Assembly: GCA_029244985.1 (NCBI GenBank)
Contig: JAQWQD010000013.1
Location: forward strand, 1-64,000
DNA from: Gammaproteobacteria bacterium
GTDB lineage: Bacteria > Pseudomonadota > Gammaproteobacteria > Pseudomonadales > Pseudohongiellaceae
Reading direction: 5' to 3'
Length of the DNA stretch: 64,000 nucleotides
Shown piece by piece: positions 1 to 9,238 of this stretch; within the stretch, counting starts at the first letter, position 1, and every line of letters begins with the position of its first letter. A program made the translations under genes and the position numbers. The notes beneath the pieces are model-generated. The model did not search any database and had not been told where the DNA came from. It worked only from the letters and a program-made list of their open reading frames with translations.

Positions 1-153
1 GATATTTTCTTATTGCTGGGGTTAAAACCTGAAGGAGAATTTGTCGGCGGTGATATGAATGAAGTAATTGAACATAACACCAGCAAACTTACTGATGAGG
101 ATCGAGATGCATTAGCCGCGTTCTTTACTCGTCATCATGCAGTAGAAGATTAA
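1..153 (+). CDS. C-terminal end of a c-type cytochrome (partial)
   Basis: An open frame runs from the left edge to a TAA, giving about 50 residues; the 5' part lies outside the window. The segment GEFVGGDMNEVIEH followed by SKLTDEDRDALAAF resembles the last helices of class I cytochrome c domains that accompany membrane or periplasmic dehydrogenases, where a Met in this stretch is the usual distal haem ligand. The CxxCH motif would lie upstream and is not visible. It ends about 70 bases before a bidirectional terminator. The family call rests on C-terminal pattern only. Confidence 0.6.
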   Translation, partial: DIFLLLGLKPEGEFVGGDMNEVIEHNTSKLTDEDRDALAAFFTRHHAVED

Positions 154-221
154 CTGGTGTCGCAGAAAAAATTATTTTGAAGTAAGTGGGTGTGGAGATA
201 GAAGGTCATTCATCAGAATAA

Positions 222-252
222 GAAAGGGCAGCTAATACCGCCCTTTCCTTTT
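222..252. terminator. Bidirectional rho-independent terminator
   Basis: Perfect 8-bp stem GAAAGGGC / GCCCTTTC (222-229 with 240-247), 10-base loop, then CCTTTT on the plus strand. It lies between the convergent cytochrome fragment (plus) and cytochrome c' gene (minus), so it probably serves the plus gene and perhaps both. Confidence 0.7.
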
Positions 253-263
253 CAATTTATTTA

Positions 264-749
264 CTAGTCGGTATCAACTCGATAAGTATCGTGGCAGTTG
301 CCGCAGGACCCACCAAATGCGCGGAAAGCACCGAGAGTCGCACCCATATCACCAGTTGCTGCGGCTTCGGCAAAGGCATTGGCATTGTCGATCAGTGACT
401 GTGCTTTTGTGGCTATATCCTCTTGATTGTCCCAAATACTGTCTAGTGCCGTAGTTTCAATGTTATCAAATGCGCTGGTATCCACCGCTAACATTTCTGG
501 AATCATTGTTGCCATTGACGCAATTCTTCTTGCATTGCGCTCTGCAACTTCTGCATCGAATGGAGCGCCCTGAGCCATACCGGCAATTGGCCCTATATTA
601 TAGCGAATCGTTTTAAACAGTGATTTGCGCTGATCAACGGCTGCCGCCGCACGTTCTTCTGGTGTTTGATCTTGCGCCGACACCGTAAACAATACACCAG
701 ACACGGCTATGGATGCTGCAGAGAGTAGAAGCACTATTTTTTTCATCAT
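264..749 (-). CDS. Cytochrome c' / c-556 family protein (class II)
   Basis: Seen: a 161-residue protein with an N-terminal signal peptide ending near VSAQD, a helical body, and a C-terminal haem site CGNCH followed by DTYR. A CxxCH close to the C terminus of a roughly 140-residue four-helix protein is the hallmark of class II cytochromes (cytochrome c' and c-556). Known: these are periplasmic mono-haem proteins that bind small gases such as NO or act as electron carriers. The ORF starts with two adjacent Met codons; a GGAG stands just upstream, so either is usable. It is followed by the shared terminator and preceded by its own 220-base upstream region, so it is probably a single-gene unit. 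The partner is unknown. Confidence 0.85.
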   Translation of the reverse strand: MMKKIVLLLSAASIAVSGVLFTVSAQDQTPEERAAAAVDQRKSLFKTIRYNIGPIAGMAQGAPFDAEVAERNARRIASMATMIPEMLAVDTSAFDNIETTALDSIWDNQEDIATKAQSLIDNANAFAEAAATGDMGATLGAFRAFGGSCGNCHDTYRVDTD

Positions 750-860
750 TATTTCTCCAATTCTTTTTTATAAAACCTAAAGCACAAACCCGGAAGCTAT
801 TACAATCATTTCTTTCACGGAACCATTCCAGAACAGACTATAATACAAATAATCGAAGGT

Positions 861-879
861 TGTCACCGCTGCTGTGACA
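861..879. repeat. Inverted repeat TGTCAC-N7-GTGACA
   Basis: Perfect 6-bp arms separated by CGCTGCT, in the 219-base gap between the amidohydrolase end (969) and the cytochrome c' start (749), both on the minus strand. It could be an operator for the cytochrome gene or a weak hairpin after the amidohydrolase; no T-run follows on either strand. Confidence 0.4.
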
Positions 880-968
880 GTTTGGCACAAAGCCGACAGA
901 GGCATGTTTATCCTCATAACAAACCTTCTTGGAATAGAATTTAGAGCATTTAATTAAGATGGATCAAA

Positions 969-2564
969 TTAGGGTGCTCCGATATAACCTGGCCCGGTAA
1001 TGATTCTTCCAGGTCTTGCGCCAGTATGTTGTCCATTCTCGACCACAAGTTTACCGTTTACGAGCACGTATTTCACACCTACTGCATACTGATGTGGGTT
1101 TTCAAATGTTGCTTTGTCGATAATCTCATCGGCGTCGAATATAGCAATGTCCGCGAAGTAGCCCTCTGTAATCAGACCGCGATCGTGTATGCCTAATCGT
1201 CGAGCGGTTTGGCTGCTCATCTTTCGCACGGCTTCTTCGAGAGTAATAATGCCGCGCTCTCGAACGAACACTCCTAACACTCGGGCAAATGTCCCATACT
1301 GACGAGGATGAGGCGTTCCTTCACCAAAGATTCCAATTGGGCCGTCGGAGCCTATTGCAGTTGCCGGGTGTTGCATTATGAGGTCAACATCATCTGGGCC
1401 TATTGCATGATAAACAGCGGTAGCCCCCCCGCCGCGAATTATGTCGAACACCACGTCGGCGGCATTTTCGGGAGTAGGCTGTAATCCTCTTTCGATACTC
1501 AAATCTGCAAGATTTTTACCTGCCATCTCAGGATCCCAGGAATTCCTGGAAATGAATACATTCCGCGGATCGCCACCTCCGCGATCATAGAGAATTTTGA
1601 AAACAACTTCGTCTTTAATAGTTTGCCGCGTCTCACTGCTATTTATTCTTTCTAATAACCGATCACGCCCCCCTTCCTGCGCCCATTGTGGGATAAGTGC
1701 AGTAATACCAGTTTGTGAAGCGGTATAAGGGTACTGGTCGATGGTAATGTCTACACCACGAGCACGAGCTTCATCGACCATTCGTAGGCTTTCCCTGGAC
1801 GCTCCCCAATTTTCGACGCCTATAACTTTATGGTGCGTCATTTGTACGGGAATGCCTGCTTGCTCCCCAATATGAATCGTTTCTTGCACTGAATCTAAGA
1901 GTTGTGCGGCTTCTTCGCGCATGTGTGAGATATAAATACCTTTATGTTCTGCAGCGATTTTGGAAAGCTCGATTACTTCTTCGGTTGGTGTAAAGCTTCC
2001 AGGTACATAGAATAAACCAGTGGAAATGCCCAGTGCACCCTGTTCCATCGCCTGGCGCACCATGTCTTTCATTTCTAGCAGTTCCGGTGGAGATGCCTCT
2101 CGATCTTCAGCGCCGATCACTAGGGACCGGACAGTGCCTTGTCCAACAAATACTCCCCAGTTAGGGCTGATCTGTTTTGCTTTGATTGCAGCAAAGTGTT
2201 CATCAATTGGAAATGGAGAGCTGCCATCGTTACCCTCAGTGAGCGTGGTAACTCCTTGCAGTAACGCACTTTCCGCATTGGGCACATCAAAGATACCGCG
2301 TAATGCATGGGTATGAGGGTCGATAAAGCCTGGTGACACAACAAGTCCACTGGCATCTATAACTTGCTCAGCAATAGCACTGGATAAATCGCCTATATAT
2401 GTGATTCGATCGTCAATTATGCCGATGTCAGCGACGTACCAGGGGTTACCGGAGCCGTCCACGATTCTGCCATCTCTAATAATGGTGTCGAACTCTTGAG
2501 CGTTAGTTGCCGCAGGGACTAAAAGGGTCAGGAAGCACAATAATCGATTTAACCTTTTTTTCAT
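969..2564 (-). CDS. Secreted D-aminoacylase-like amidohydrolase
   Basis: A 531-residue protein with a signal peptide (MKKRLNRLLCFL...TNAQ) and a full amidohydrolase fold: the N-terminal beta piece (IIRDGRIVDGSG), the metal-binding DPHTH at about residue 84, later histidines in ISHMREE and MTHHKV, and the late Asp in IGSDGP. Overall layout matches the N-acyl-D-amino-acid deacylase branch, which hydrolyses N-acyl-D-amino acids. Odd: the GNCG motif of classical D-aminoacylase, whose Cys binds zinc, reads GNDG here, so the metal site differs and the substrate is uncertain. It lies 42 bases behind the M13 peptidase gene and is probably co-transcribed, which suggests work on peptide or D-amino-acid derivatives in the periplasm. 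Confidence 0.85.
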   Translation of the reverse strand: MKKRLNRLLCFLTLLVPAATNAQEFDTIIRDGRIVDGSGNPWYVADIGIIDDRITYIGDLSSAIAEQVIDASGLVVSPGFIDPHTHALRGIFDVPNAESALLQGVTTLTEGNDGSSPFPIDEHFAAIKAKQISPNWGVFVGQGTVRSLVIGAEDREASPPELLEMKDMVRQAMEQGALGISTGLFYVPGSFTPTEEVIELSKIAAEHKGIYISHMREEAAQLLDSVQETIHIGEQAGIPVQMTHHKVIGVENWGASRESLRMVDEARARGVDITIDQYPYTASQTGITALIPQWAQEGGRDRLLERINSSETRQTIKDEVVFKILYDRGGGDPRNVFISRNSWDPEMAGKNLADLSIERGLQPTPENAADVVFDIIRGGGATAVYHAIGPDDVDLIMQHPATAIGSDGPIGIFGEGTPHPRQYGTFARVLGVFVRERGIITLEEAVRKMSSQTARRLGIHDRGLITEGYFADIAIFDADEIIDKATFENPHQYAVGVKYVLVNGKLVVENGQHTGARPGRIITGPGYIGAP

Positions 2565-2606
2565 TACTGTGCTCCTGTTTTTGCTGATTATATTGAAATG
2601 CTACTG

Positions 2607-4739
2607 TTACCAGATTCGGATGCGTTCTTCTGGCGAAAGGTAGAGTTTATCACCGGGTTGAACATTGAAAGCCTCATACCACTCATCGAAGTTTCTCACT
2701 ACACCGTTTACTCGAAACTCAGATGGAGAATGTGGGTCGGAAGTGAGGCGTTGTATTAGTGCGTCCCGACGATACTTTCTTTGCCATACTTGGGCCCAGG
2801 CTAAGAAAAATCGTTGATCACCCGTGAGCCCATCGATTACTGGTGCTGCTTCACCATTGAGCGACATCTTGTAGGCGCGAAAGGCAAGGGACAGCCCACC
2901 AACATCGCCAATATTTTCGCCAAGGGTAAAGTTGCCATCGATAAAAAAACCCGGCACTGGCTCAAATTGATCATATTGTGCAGCAAGTGCTGTGGTTTGC
3001 ATTTCGAAATTAGCTCGATCTTCCTCAGTCCACCAGTTGCGCTGGACGCCAGCGAAATCCGATTTAGACCCTTGGTCATCGAAACCGTGTCCCATTTCGT
3101 GACCAATAACAGCACCGATACCGCCATAATTTACTGCTGCGTCTGCCAAGGGATCGAAAAACGGGGGCTGCAATATTCCAGCAGGGAAAACGATTTCGTT
3201 AAAGGAAGAATTGTAATAGGCATTCACAGTTTGTGGTGTCATACCCCATTCTTCACGATTCGTTGGCTGACCCAGGCGACCAATTTCATCTTCATAATTA
3301 AATTCTCGAATGTTTTGTGCATTCTCGAAGAGGGAATCCCGACTAATTTCAATCGAAGATAAATCCTTCCATACATCGGGATACGCTATTTTAGGGTGGA
3401 ATGATTCGAGTTTTTTGAGAGCTTCTTGTTTAGTCTCTGCTCCCATCCAGTCAATCTCATCAATACTTTGCGCAACTGCGGCGCGAAGGTTCTCGACCAG
3501 CTCTTCCATTTGTTGCTTGGCAGACTCAGGGAAATGGCGCTCTACATATACCTGGCCAACAGCTTCACCTAGACTGTTTAGGGCGCCAACTCGAGCAACT
3601 CCTCTTTCCCATCGCTCTCGTTGTTCTGGCACACCATTCAGTACTGTTGAGTAGAAATTAAACTGCTCACGATCAATTTCTTCTGACAACACGGCAGCAC
3701 TATCAACAATAAACCGATAGGTCATGAAATTCTTCCAATCGTCCACTGCAACTGTATTTACCAATTCAATAATAGGCGACATGGCACTTGGATAGGAAAC
3801 ATTGAGATCTTCTAGATCAGTGATGCCGGCGGCCGCAAAATAAGTATCCCAATCCAAACCCTGAAATTGGCTCTTAAAATCTTCGTAACTCATCGGATTG
3901 TAAGTCAGGTCGCGGTTACGTCTCTGGTCGCGAGGCCAAGTATGCTGGGCAATCTGTGTTTCCAAATTCAGCACGGCTTCAGCTTTTGCCTGTGTATTCT
4001 CTATGCCCGCAAGATCCAAAACTCTGGCGATATGCGCAACATACTCCGAGCGAACATTCTCATATTGCTCTGTGTCTACTAGATAATAGTCCCGATCTGG
4101 CAAACCAATACCGCCAACGGACAGCACCAACTGATGTTTGTCGGGGTCGCTGCGGTCGGTCCCAACGTAAAATCCAAATGGTGTCGCGGTATTATCGATT
4201 AAAGCACGGCCGAATCCCTGAATAAGCTCTTCAATTGTATCTATTGCATCGAGAGTTGAAAGGCCAGGGAGTAATGGGCTAATACCCAAGTCGTTTAATG
4301 CCTCGGTATTCATGTAACTGAGATAGTAGTCACTAATTTTCTGCTCGATTGAATCGTCCGCAGGTTCAATATTGGTTAGATCATCAATAATCTCCCGAAC
4401 ACGCTGATCGGAGCGATCGCCCAATACTGTGAATGACCCGTAGTTACTGCGTGATGCTGGAAGTTCGAAAGTATCTAGCCATTTACCGTTGGCATAGCGG
4501 AAAAAATCATCGCCAGCCCGTGTATTTGGGTCTTGATGACTTAGATCTATGCCAAATGAGCCAAGCTCTGGTGACTCGGTTTCTAGTGAAGCAGCAGGGG
4601 TTTGTAAACTGGCTATTGCTTCATTACTCGCGCTTGATACAACTGGTTCAACATTGGTTTCTTCTGAGCCACAAGCGCTCAATAAGCCTGCTATGGATAG
4701 ACAAAGTGCATGTGAAAATTTAGTTGTTGAAGATGACAT
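2607..4739 (-). CDS. M13 (neprilysin/PepO-like) metallopeptidase lipoprotein
   Basis: A 710-residue protein with a lipoprotein signal peptide (lipobox LSAC at about residue 22) and the complete M13 peptidase layout: a long N-terminal domain, substrate-binding NAYY, zinc site HEMGH (HExxH) and the third ligand in GENIGDVGG, and a C terminus ending in the family's xxIW pattern. Known: M13 enzymes are zinc endopeptidases or oligopeptidases that cut short peptides; the lipid anchor places this one in the periplasm or outer membrane. The ORF track begins at a TTG (4754), but the ATG at 4739 has a GGGGG Shine-Dalgarno 8 bases upstream and starts exactly at the signal peptide, so I use it. First gene of a likely two-gene unit with the downstream amidohydrolase. 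Confidence 0.92.
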   Translation of the reverse strand: MSSSTTKFSHALCLSIAGLLSACGSEETNVEPVVSSASNEAIASLQTPAASLETESPELGSFGIDLSHQDPNTRAGDDFFRYANGKWLDTFELPASRSNYGSFTVLGDRSDQRVREIIDDLTNIEPADDSIEQKISDYYLSYMNTEALNDLGISPLLPGLSTLDAIDTIEELIQGFGRALIDNTATPFGFYVGTDRSDPDKHQLVLSVGGIGLPDRDYYLVDTEQYENVRSEYVAHIARVLDLAGIENTQAKAEAVLNLETQIAQHTWPRDQRRNRDLTYNPMSYEDFKSQFQGLDWDTYFAAAGITDLEDLNVSYPSAMSPIIELVNTVAVDDWKNFMTYRFIVDSAAVLSEEIDREQFNFYSTVLNGVPEQRERWERGVARVGALNSLGEAVGQVYVERHFPESAKQQMEELVENLRAAVAQSIDEIDWMGAETKQEALKKLESFHPKIAYPDVWKDLSSIEISRDSLFENAQNIREFNYEDEIGRLGQPTNREEWGMTPQTVNAYYNSSFNEIVFPAGILQPPFFDPLADAAVNYGGIGAVIGHEMGHGFDDQGSKSDFAGVQRNWWTEEDRANFEMQTTALAAQYDQFEPVPGFFIDGNFTLGENIGDVGGLSLAFRAYKMSLNGEAAPVIDGLTGDQRFFLAWAQVWQRKYRRDALIQRLTSDPHSPSEFRVNGVVRNFDEWYEAFNVQPGDKLYLSPEERIRIW

Positions 4740-4906
4740 GATAAAAACCCCCAATCATCATTATTGCTTGGCGATTCCGGAGTATACCTGAATTGAACTT
4801 CTGGTTAAGCCATGCCTAAATCCAGAAAAAGTTCCGCTCTTATATTTGCAGAAACTTGGTTGTAAACTGCACCCGACTCGCGAACATTTCTGATGGGGAA
4901 AGACCA

Positions 4907-7882
4907 ATGCACTTTCAAGAACAATCCAACAATATTGGTAAATTCAAAGCAAGAATCAGGAGAAATGGGACAGCTGCATCTGCAGTGATACTGGTTTCGC
5001 TTTCGATGGTGACTGCCCAGTCGCAAGAAACAGCGACGCCAAATGGGGTTGCGGACGACCGTCTGGCTGCATTCGCCTTTACAAACGGTAATTTCTACCA
5101 AGCTGATGGCAGCTATCTAGAAGGTGGCAGTTTGCTTATTCGAGAAGGACGAATTGTAGATTTAGTGCAACAAACCAGCGTTCCTTCTGGTTTTTTTGAA
5201 ATAAATCTGAACGGCAAATATGTTTACCCCGGCTTCATCGATATCAACACAGATTATGGCTTAGCAGAATTACAACGCCGAGACGAGAACGGCGCTGCTG
5301 AAAATCTTTATCCCAGTGAAAGTGCGTTTAATGTTAATGACGCTATTCGTTCAAATTTTCGAGCCAGCACAGGATTCACTCCTGATGAAGATGAGCGTAA
5401 GAAATACAGAGATTTAGGCTTCTCTGCGGTACTTAGCTTAAGACCTGATGGCATTGCCCGCGGCACGTCGGCACTGATCACTCTAGGTGACAAAAATGCT
5501 AATGAATCGATTGTAGTGCCTGATGTGGCAGCTCATTATTCCTTGGACAAGGGCACATCGACACAGAGCATGCCAGTATCGCTAATGGGTGCCTTTGCGT
5601 TGCTTCGTCAAACTTATCTTGACGCCGAGTGGTTTGGAAATCAGCAACCAAGACCGTTCACTGACGACACATTAGAAGCTTGGAATACAATACAAACATT
5701 GCCCCAGATTATGGAAGTGGAAAACTGGCAAGAAGCATTGACAGTTGATCGCGTTGGGGATGAATTCGAAACTCAGTATGTCCTGAAAACCAGTGGAGAC
5801 AGCTTTCGTCAGATCGCACTCATAAAGGCTACAAATGCCAATCTTATTGTTCCCATTAATTTTCCCGAGGCACCAAATGTTGCGGACTCTTTAACTGCCG
5901 ACAGTGTTTCATTCGAAGATCTTAAAGATTGGGAGCTGGCACCATTTAATCCGAGAATTCTTGAAGATAACGAGATTGATTTTGCTATCACCTCTTCAGG
6001 GGGTAGTGACGAGTTCTGGGAGGATCTTGAGAAAGCTGTTGATAGTGGTTTGTCCGAACAAAAAGCGATTTCTGCTATTACACTTTCTGCTGCTCAGATT
6101 CTCGGCTTAGAAAATATAGTGGGACAACTAACGCCAAACGCACTTGCAAATTTTGTTATTACCACTGATCCATTGTTCACAGAAGATGCGCAAATTCTTG
6201 AGAATTGGATAGAAGGCGAGCGCTTTGTTTTGGCGGAAGATTTTGATGATAGGGCCGGCCGCTATAACCTTGAGGTCGATGGAGAACAATATTCAATAGA
6301 ACTAAGCTTTGAAAATAGTTCTGTTTCAGCACAACTCATAGTAAATGAAGATGAAACACGTACAGCAAATATTGACCTTACAGAGGATCTGATAACGCTG
6401 AACTTAGCTATTGATGAAGATGGTAATCGTGTTCGCCTCAGCGGTTGGCCGATAGACGGCACTGCAGGCTGGCGAGGAAATGGACGTTCCCCTGCCGGTG
6501 CACGCATGGCCTGGCGCATGACCAGAAGCGCTGAAAATGATGAGGTCGAGAGTGAATCTAAGCCAACTCGAACAATAGCTGATCTACCCAGTGCGCCCGT
6601 CTACCCTTTTTCTGCTTACGGGCGGACAGAACAACCTGAGCAACAGGATTTATTAATTAGAGGAGCAACTGTTTGGACCAATGAAGAAATCGGGAACCTA
6701 GTAACTGATGTGCGAGTACAAAGCGGCCAAATTGCAGAAGTTGGTGATAACTTATCTGCGAATGGTGCAATGGTGGTTGATGGTTCTGGTAAACACCTAA
6801 CACCTGGAATTATTGACGAACATTCACATATAGCACTTTTTAGTATTAACGAAACAGAGACTAATTCCAGCATGGTAAGAATGAAAGATGTGGTTGACTC
6901 TGAAAATATCAACATTTACCGAAACCTAGCTGGGGGTGTTGTTGCTGCACAACTACTTCACGGTTCTGCTAACCCTATAGGAGGACAGTCAGCGATTATC
7001 AAAATGCGTTGGGGCGCTCCACCGCAGGAACTACTAATTGAAGGGGCAGACGAATATATTAAATTTGCCCTCGGCGAAAATGTTAAACGTTCGCGCAATC
7101 CTTCTTCGGTGCGTTACCCTCAAACCCGTATGGGTGTTGAGCAAGTATTCGTAAATGCATTTTCACAGGCACAGGAGTATGGAAAAATCTGGGATGACTA
7201 CAATAATCTATCTCGCAATCAGCAAAGGGATACTGCCGCTCCTCGACGCGACCTCGTTGATGAAGCCATGCTGGAAATTTTAAATGGTGAAAGATTTGTT
7301 ACCAGCCATTCTTACGTCCAATCAGAAATAAATATGCTGATGCATGTCGCTGACAGTTTTGATTTCAACATCAATACCTTCACTCACATTCTTGAAGGCT
7401 ACAAGGTCGCCGACAAAATGGCATTGCATGGAGCTGGAGGTTCTACTTTCTCTGATTGGTGGGGATACAAATGGGAAGTGCGTTATGCTATTCCCTACAA
7501 TGCTGCATTGATGCAACAAGCAGGTGTGGTAGTTGCCCTTAACTCTGACGATGCAGAAATGTCACGACGTCTCAATCAAGAAGCAGCGAAAGCTGTGAAG
7601 TATGGTGATGTTAGTGAAATTGACGCTCTCAAGATGGTAACCCTAAATCCCGCAATATTGCTGCACCTCGACGATCGTATGGGCAGTATAAGAGCAGGCA
7701 AGGACGCGGACCTGGTACTTTGGAGCGATCACCCCCTCTCGGTTTATGCTGTAGCTGAGACTACTTGGATCGAAGGCATTCCTTATTATGATCGACGAGA
7801 TGATCAACAATTAAGGCGTGAGATTGAAGATGAAAGGGCGCGGATCATCGCTGCTATAACTAACGATGTGGTGGGTAACTAG
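4907..7882 (+). CDS. Two-domain secreted amidohydrolase, first domain degenerate
   Basis: About 991 residues. A long basic N region (RIRR) precedes a hydrophobic export segment. Two imidazolonepropionase-like amidohydrolase domains follow, joined by a beta-rich linker (about residues 450-570). In domain 1 the usual HxH after the PGFID strand is replaced (PGFIDINTDYG), so that half lacks its metal ligands. Domain 2 keeps HSH in PGIIDEHSH, later histidines (SHSY, THILEGY) and Asp in NSDDAE, so it should bind metal. Inferred: domain 2 is catalytic, domain 1 structural or regulatory. The track start is a TTG; the ATG at 4907 has GGGGA 7 bases upstream and is preferred. It ends 10 bases before the next gene, which encodes another degenerate amidohydrolase. 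Substrate unknown; cyclic amide or dipeptide derivatives are likely for the family. Confidence 0.85.
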   Translation: MHFQEQSNNIGKFKARIRRNGTAASAVILVSLSMVTAQSQETATPNGVADDRLAAFAFTNGNFYQADGSYLEGGSLLIREGRIVDLVQQTSVPSGFFEINLNGKYVYPGFIDINTDYGLAELQRRDENGAAENLYPSESAFNVNDAIRSNFRASTGFTPDEDERKKYRDLGFSAVLSLRPDGIARGTSALITLGDKNANESIVVPDVAAHYSLDKGTSTQSMPVSLMGAFALLRQTYLDAEWFGNQQPRPFTDDTLEAWNTIQTLPQIMEVENWQEALTVDRVGDEFETQYVLKTSGDSFRQIALIKATNANLIVPINFPEAPNVADSLTADSVSFEDLKDWELAPFNPRILEDNEIDFAITSSGGSDEFWEDLEKAVDSGLSEQKAISAITLSAAQILGLENIVGQLTPNALANFVITTDPLFTEDAQILENWIEGERFVLAEDFDDRAGRYNLEVDGEQYSIELSFENSSVSAQLIVNEDETRTANIDLTEDLITLNLAIDEDGNRVRLSGWPIDGTAGWRGNGRSPAGARMAWRMTRSAENDEVESESKPTRTIADLPSAPVYPFSAYGRTEQPEQQDLLIRGATVWTNEEIGNLVTDVRVQSGQIAEVGDNLSANGAMVVDGSGKHLTPGIIDEHSHIALFSINETETNSSMVRMKDVVDSENINIYRNLAGGVVAAQLLHGSANPIGGQSAIIKMRWGAPPQELLIEGADEYIKFALGENVKRSRNPSSVRYPQTRMGVEQVFVNAFSQAQEYGKIWDDYNNLSRNQQRDTAAPRRDLVDEAMLEILNGERFVTSHSYVQSEINMLMHVADSFDFNINTFTHILEGYKVADKMALHGAGGSTFSDWWGYKWEVRYAIPYNAALMQQAGVVVALNSDDAEMSRRLNQEAAKAVKYGDVSEIDALKMVTLNPAILLHLDDRMGSIRAGKDADLVLWSDHPLSVYAVAETTWIEGIPYYDRRDDQQLRREIEDERARIIAAITNDVVGN

Positions 7883-7892
7883 GAGGGTGGAC

Positions 7893-9218
7893 ATGAAAAA
7901 AATACTGAGAAGAATTTCCGCGTCAGCTCCCCTTTTCCTTTTGCTATTGCTGAACTTAAATTTACATAACGTAAACGCAATTGTTCCAACTCCTGCACCG
8001 GACCAGATTCAACCCATCGCAATCACAGGTGCAATTATTCATATAGGTAATGGTCGAGTCATTGGCGATGGCGTTATTACCTTCAATGAAGGAATTATCA
8101 CTGCGGTGGGTTCAGTATCCGATGGCATCAACATGCAGGGCCACATTGTCCTAAATTTACAAGGTCAGCATATTTATCCAGGTTTCGTTTTACCGAATAC
8201 TGTATTAGGTTTGGAGGAGGTTGGATCAATCCGTGCCACTCAGGATGTTCTGGAAGAAGGATATATAAATGCCAGTGTGCGTTCGGCTATTGCCTACAAC
8301 ACCGATTCAGAAATGATTCCTACTCAACGCTTTAATGGCATTCTTACAGCTCAATCAACACCGCAAGGCGGGTTGATCTCAGGTTCTTCTTCAGTCTTTA
8401 AACTGGATGGATGGAATTGGGAAGACTCAATGTTAGTTGAAGATGTCGGCATGCATATGCATTGGCCTGCACTAAGAATTCGGCGCCGTAGCCCTGAAAC
8501 TGGTTTATTTGAAACTACAGATAACGAAGATTACGAGGCTCAGACTCAACTACTTCATTCTTTATTCCAAGCAGCACAAACCTATACCGGTGAACCGCTC
8601 AATCTTAATCTGGTTGCCATGCAACCAGTAATCAATGGTTCTGGGAAATTATTTGTCCATGTTGACCAAGCAAAGGAAATTATCAGTGCAATACGGTTTG
8701 CTCGAAGTTATGGTGTTGAAGAAATAGTTTTAGTTGGTGGCGCGGAGGCAATGCAAGTTGTCGATTTTCTAACTACGCAAGATATTCCCATAATTTATGA
8801 ACGAATCCATGAACTTCCAATGCAAGCCTGGCATGATGTTGATGCACCATTCAAAACTCCTTTTTTACTCCACGATGCAGGATTGAAAGTTGGCATCGGA
8901 GGTGGCGCAACATCATTAGATAGACAGCGTAATCTACCCTTCTTTGCCGGTACTGCAGCAGCCTATGGCTTAGATCGGGAAACGGCTCTTTCTTTAGTTA
9001 CTTTAAACAGCGCAGAAATATTAGGTGTTGCCGACAGGGTTGGCAGTCTCGAAGTTGGGAAAGATGCGACGCTATTTATTTCGGAGGGTGATGCCCTAGA
9101 TATGCGCACTAGTCAAGTTCTCGGTGCCTATATTCAAGGAAGAGATATTGATCTTTATGGCACTCAGCAAGAACTCTATGAACGCTTCCGAGAGAAGTAT
9201 GCGAACCAAATTGAGTAA
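7893..9218 (+). CDS. Amidohydrolase-like protein lacking metal ligands
   Basis: 441 residues with a signal peptide (KILRRISASAPLFLLLLL). The N- and C-terminal composite beta domain (IAITGAIIHIG; VGSLEVGKDATLFI) and barrel order are those of the imidazolonepropionase-like amidohydrolases. Where the HxH should be, the sequence reads YPGFVLPNTVLG, and the late catalytic Asp region reads GIGGGATS, so it is very likely not a metal-dependent hydrolase. The start is fixed by AGGAGGG 6 bases before ATG 7893, which begins 10 bases after the stop of the two-domain amidohydrolase; the track start (7866) lies inside the upstream gene. The two proteins probably form a complex, the metal-binding half being supplied by domain 2 of the upstream protein. 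That is inference. Confidence 0.85.
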   Translation: MKKILRRISASAPLFLLLLLNLNLHNVNAIVPTPAPDQIQPIAITGAIIHIGNGRVIGDGVITFNEGIITAVGSVSDGINMQGHIVLNLQGQHIYPGFVLPNTVLGLEEVGSIRATQDVLEEGYINASVRSAIAYNTDSEMIPTQRFNGILTAQSTPQGGLISGSSSVFKLDGWNWEDSMLVEDVGMHMHWPALRIRRRSPETGLFETTDNEDYEAQTQLLHSLFQAAQTYTGEPLNLNLVAMQPVINGSGKLFVHVDQAKEIISAIRFARSYGVEEIVLVGGAEAMQVVDFLTTQDIPIIYERIHELPMQAWHDVDAPFKTPFLLHDAGLKVGIGGGATSLDRQRNLPFFAGTAAAYGLDRETALSLVTLNSAEILGVADRVGSLEVGKDATLFISEGDALDMRTSQVLGAYIQGRDIDLYGTQQELYERFREKYANQIE

Positions 9219-9238
9219 GCAGAAATCTTAATCCAGCA

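Noticed and set aside
2814-3362. 182-residue plus ORF
   Set aside because: Antisense shadow of the M13 peptidase gene.
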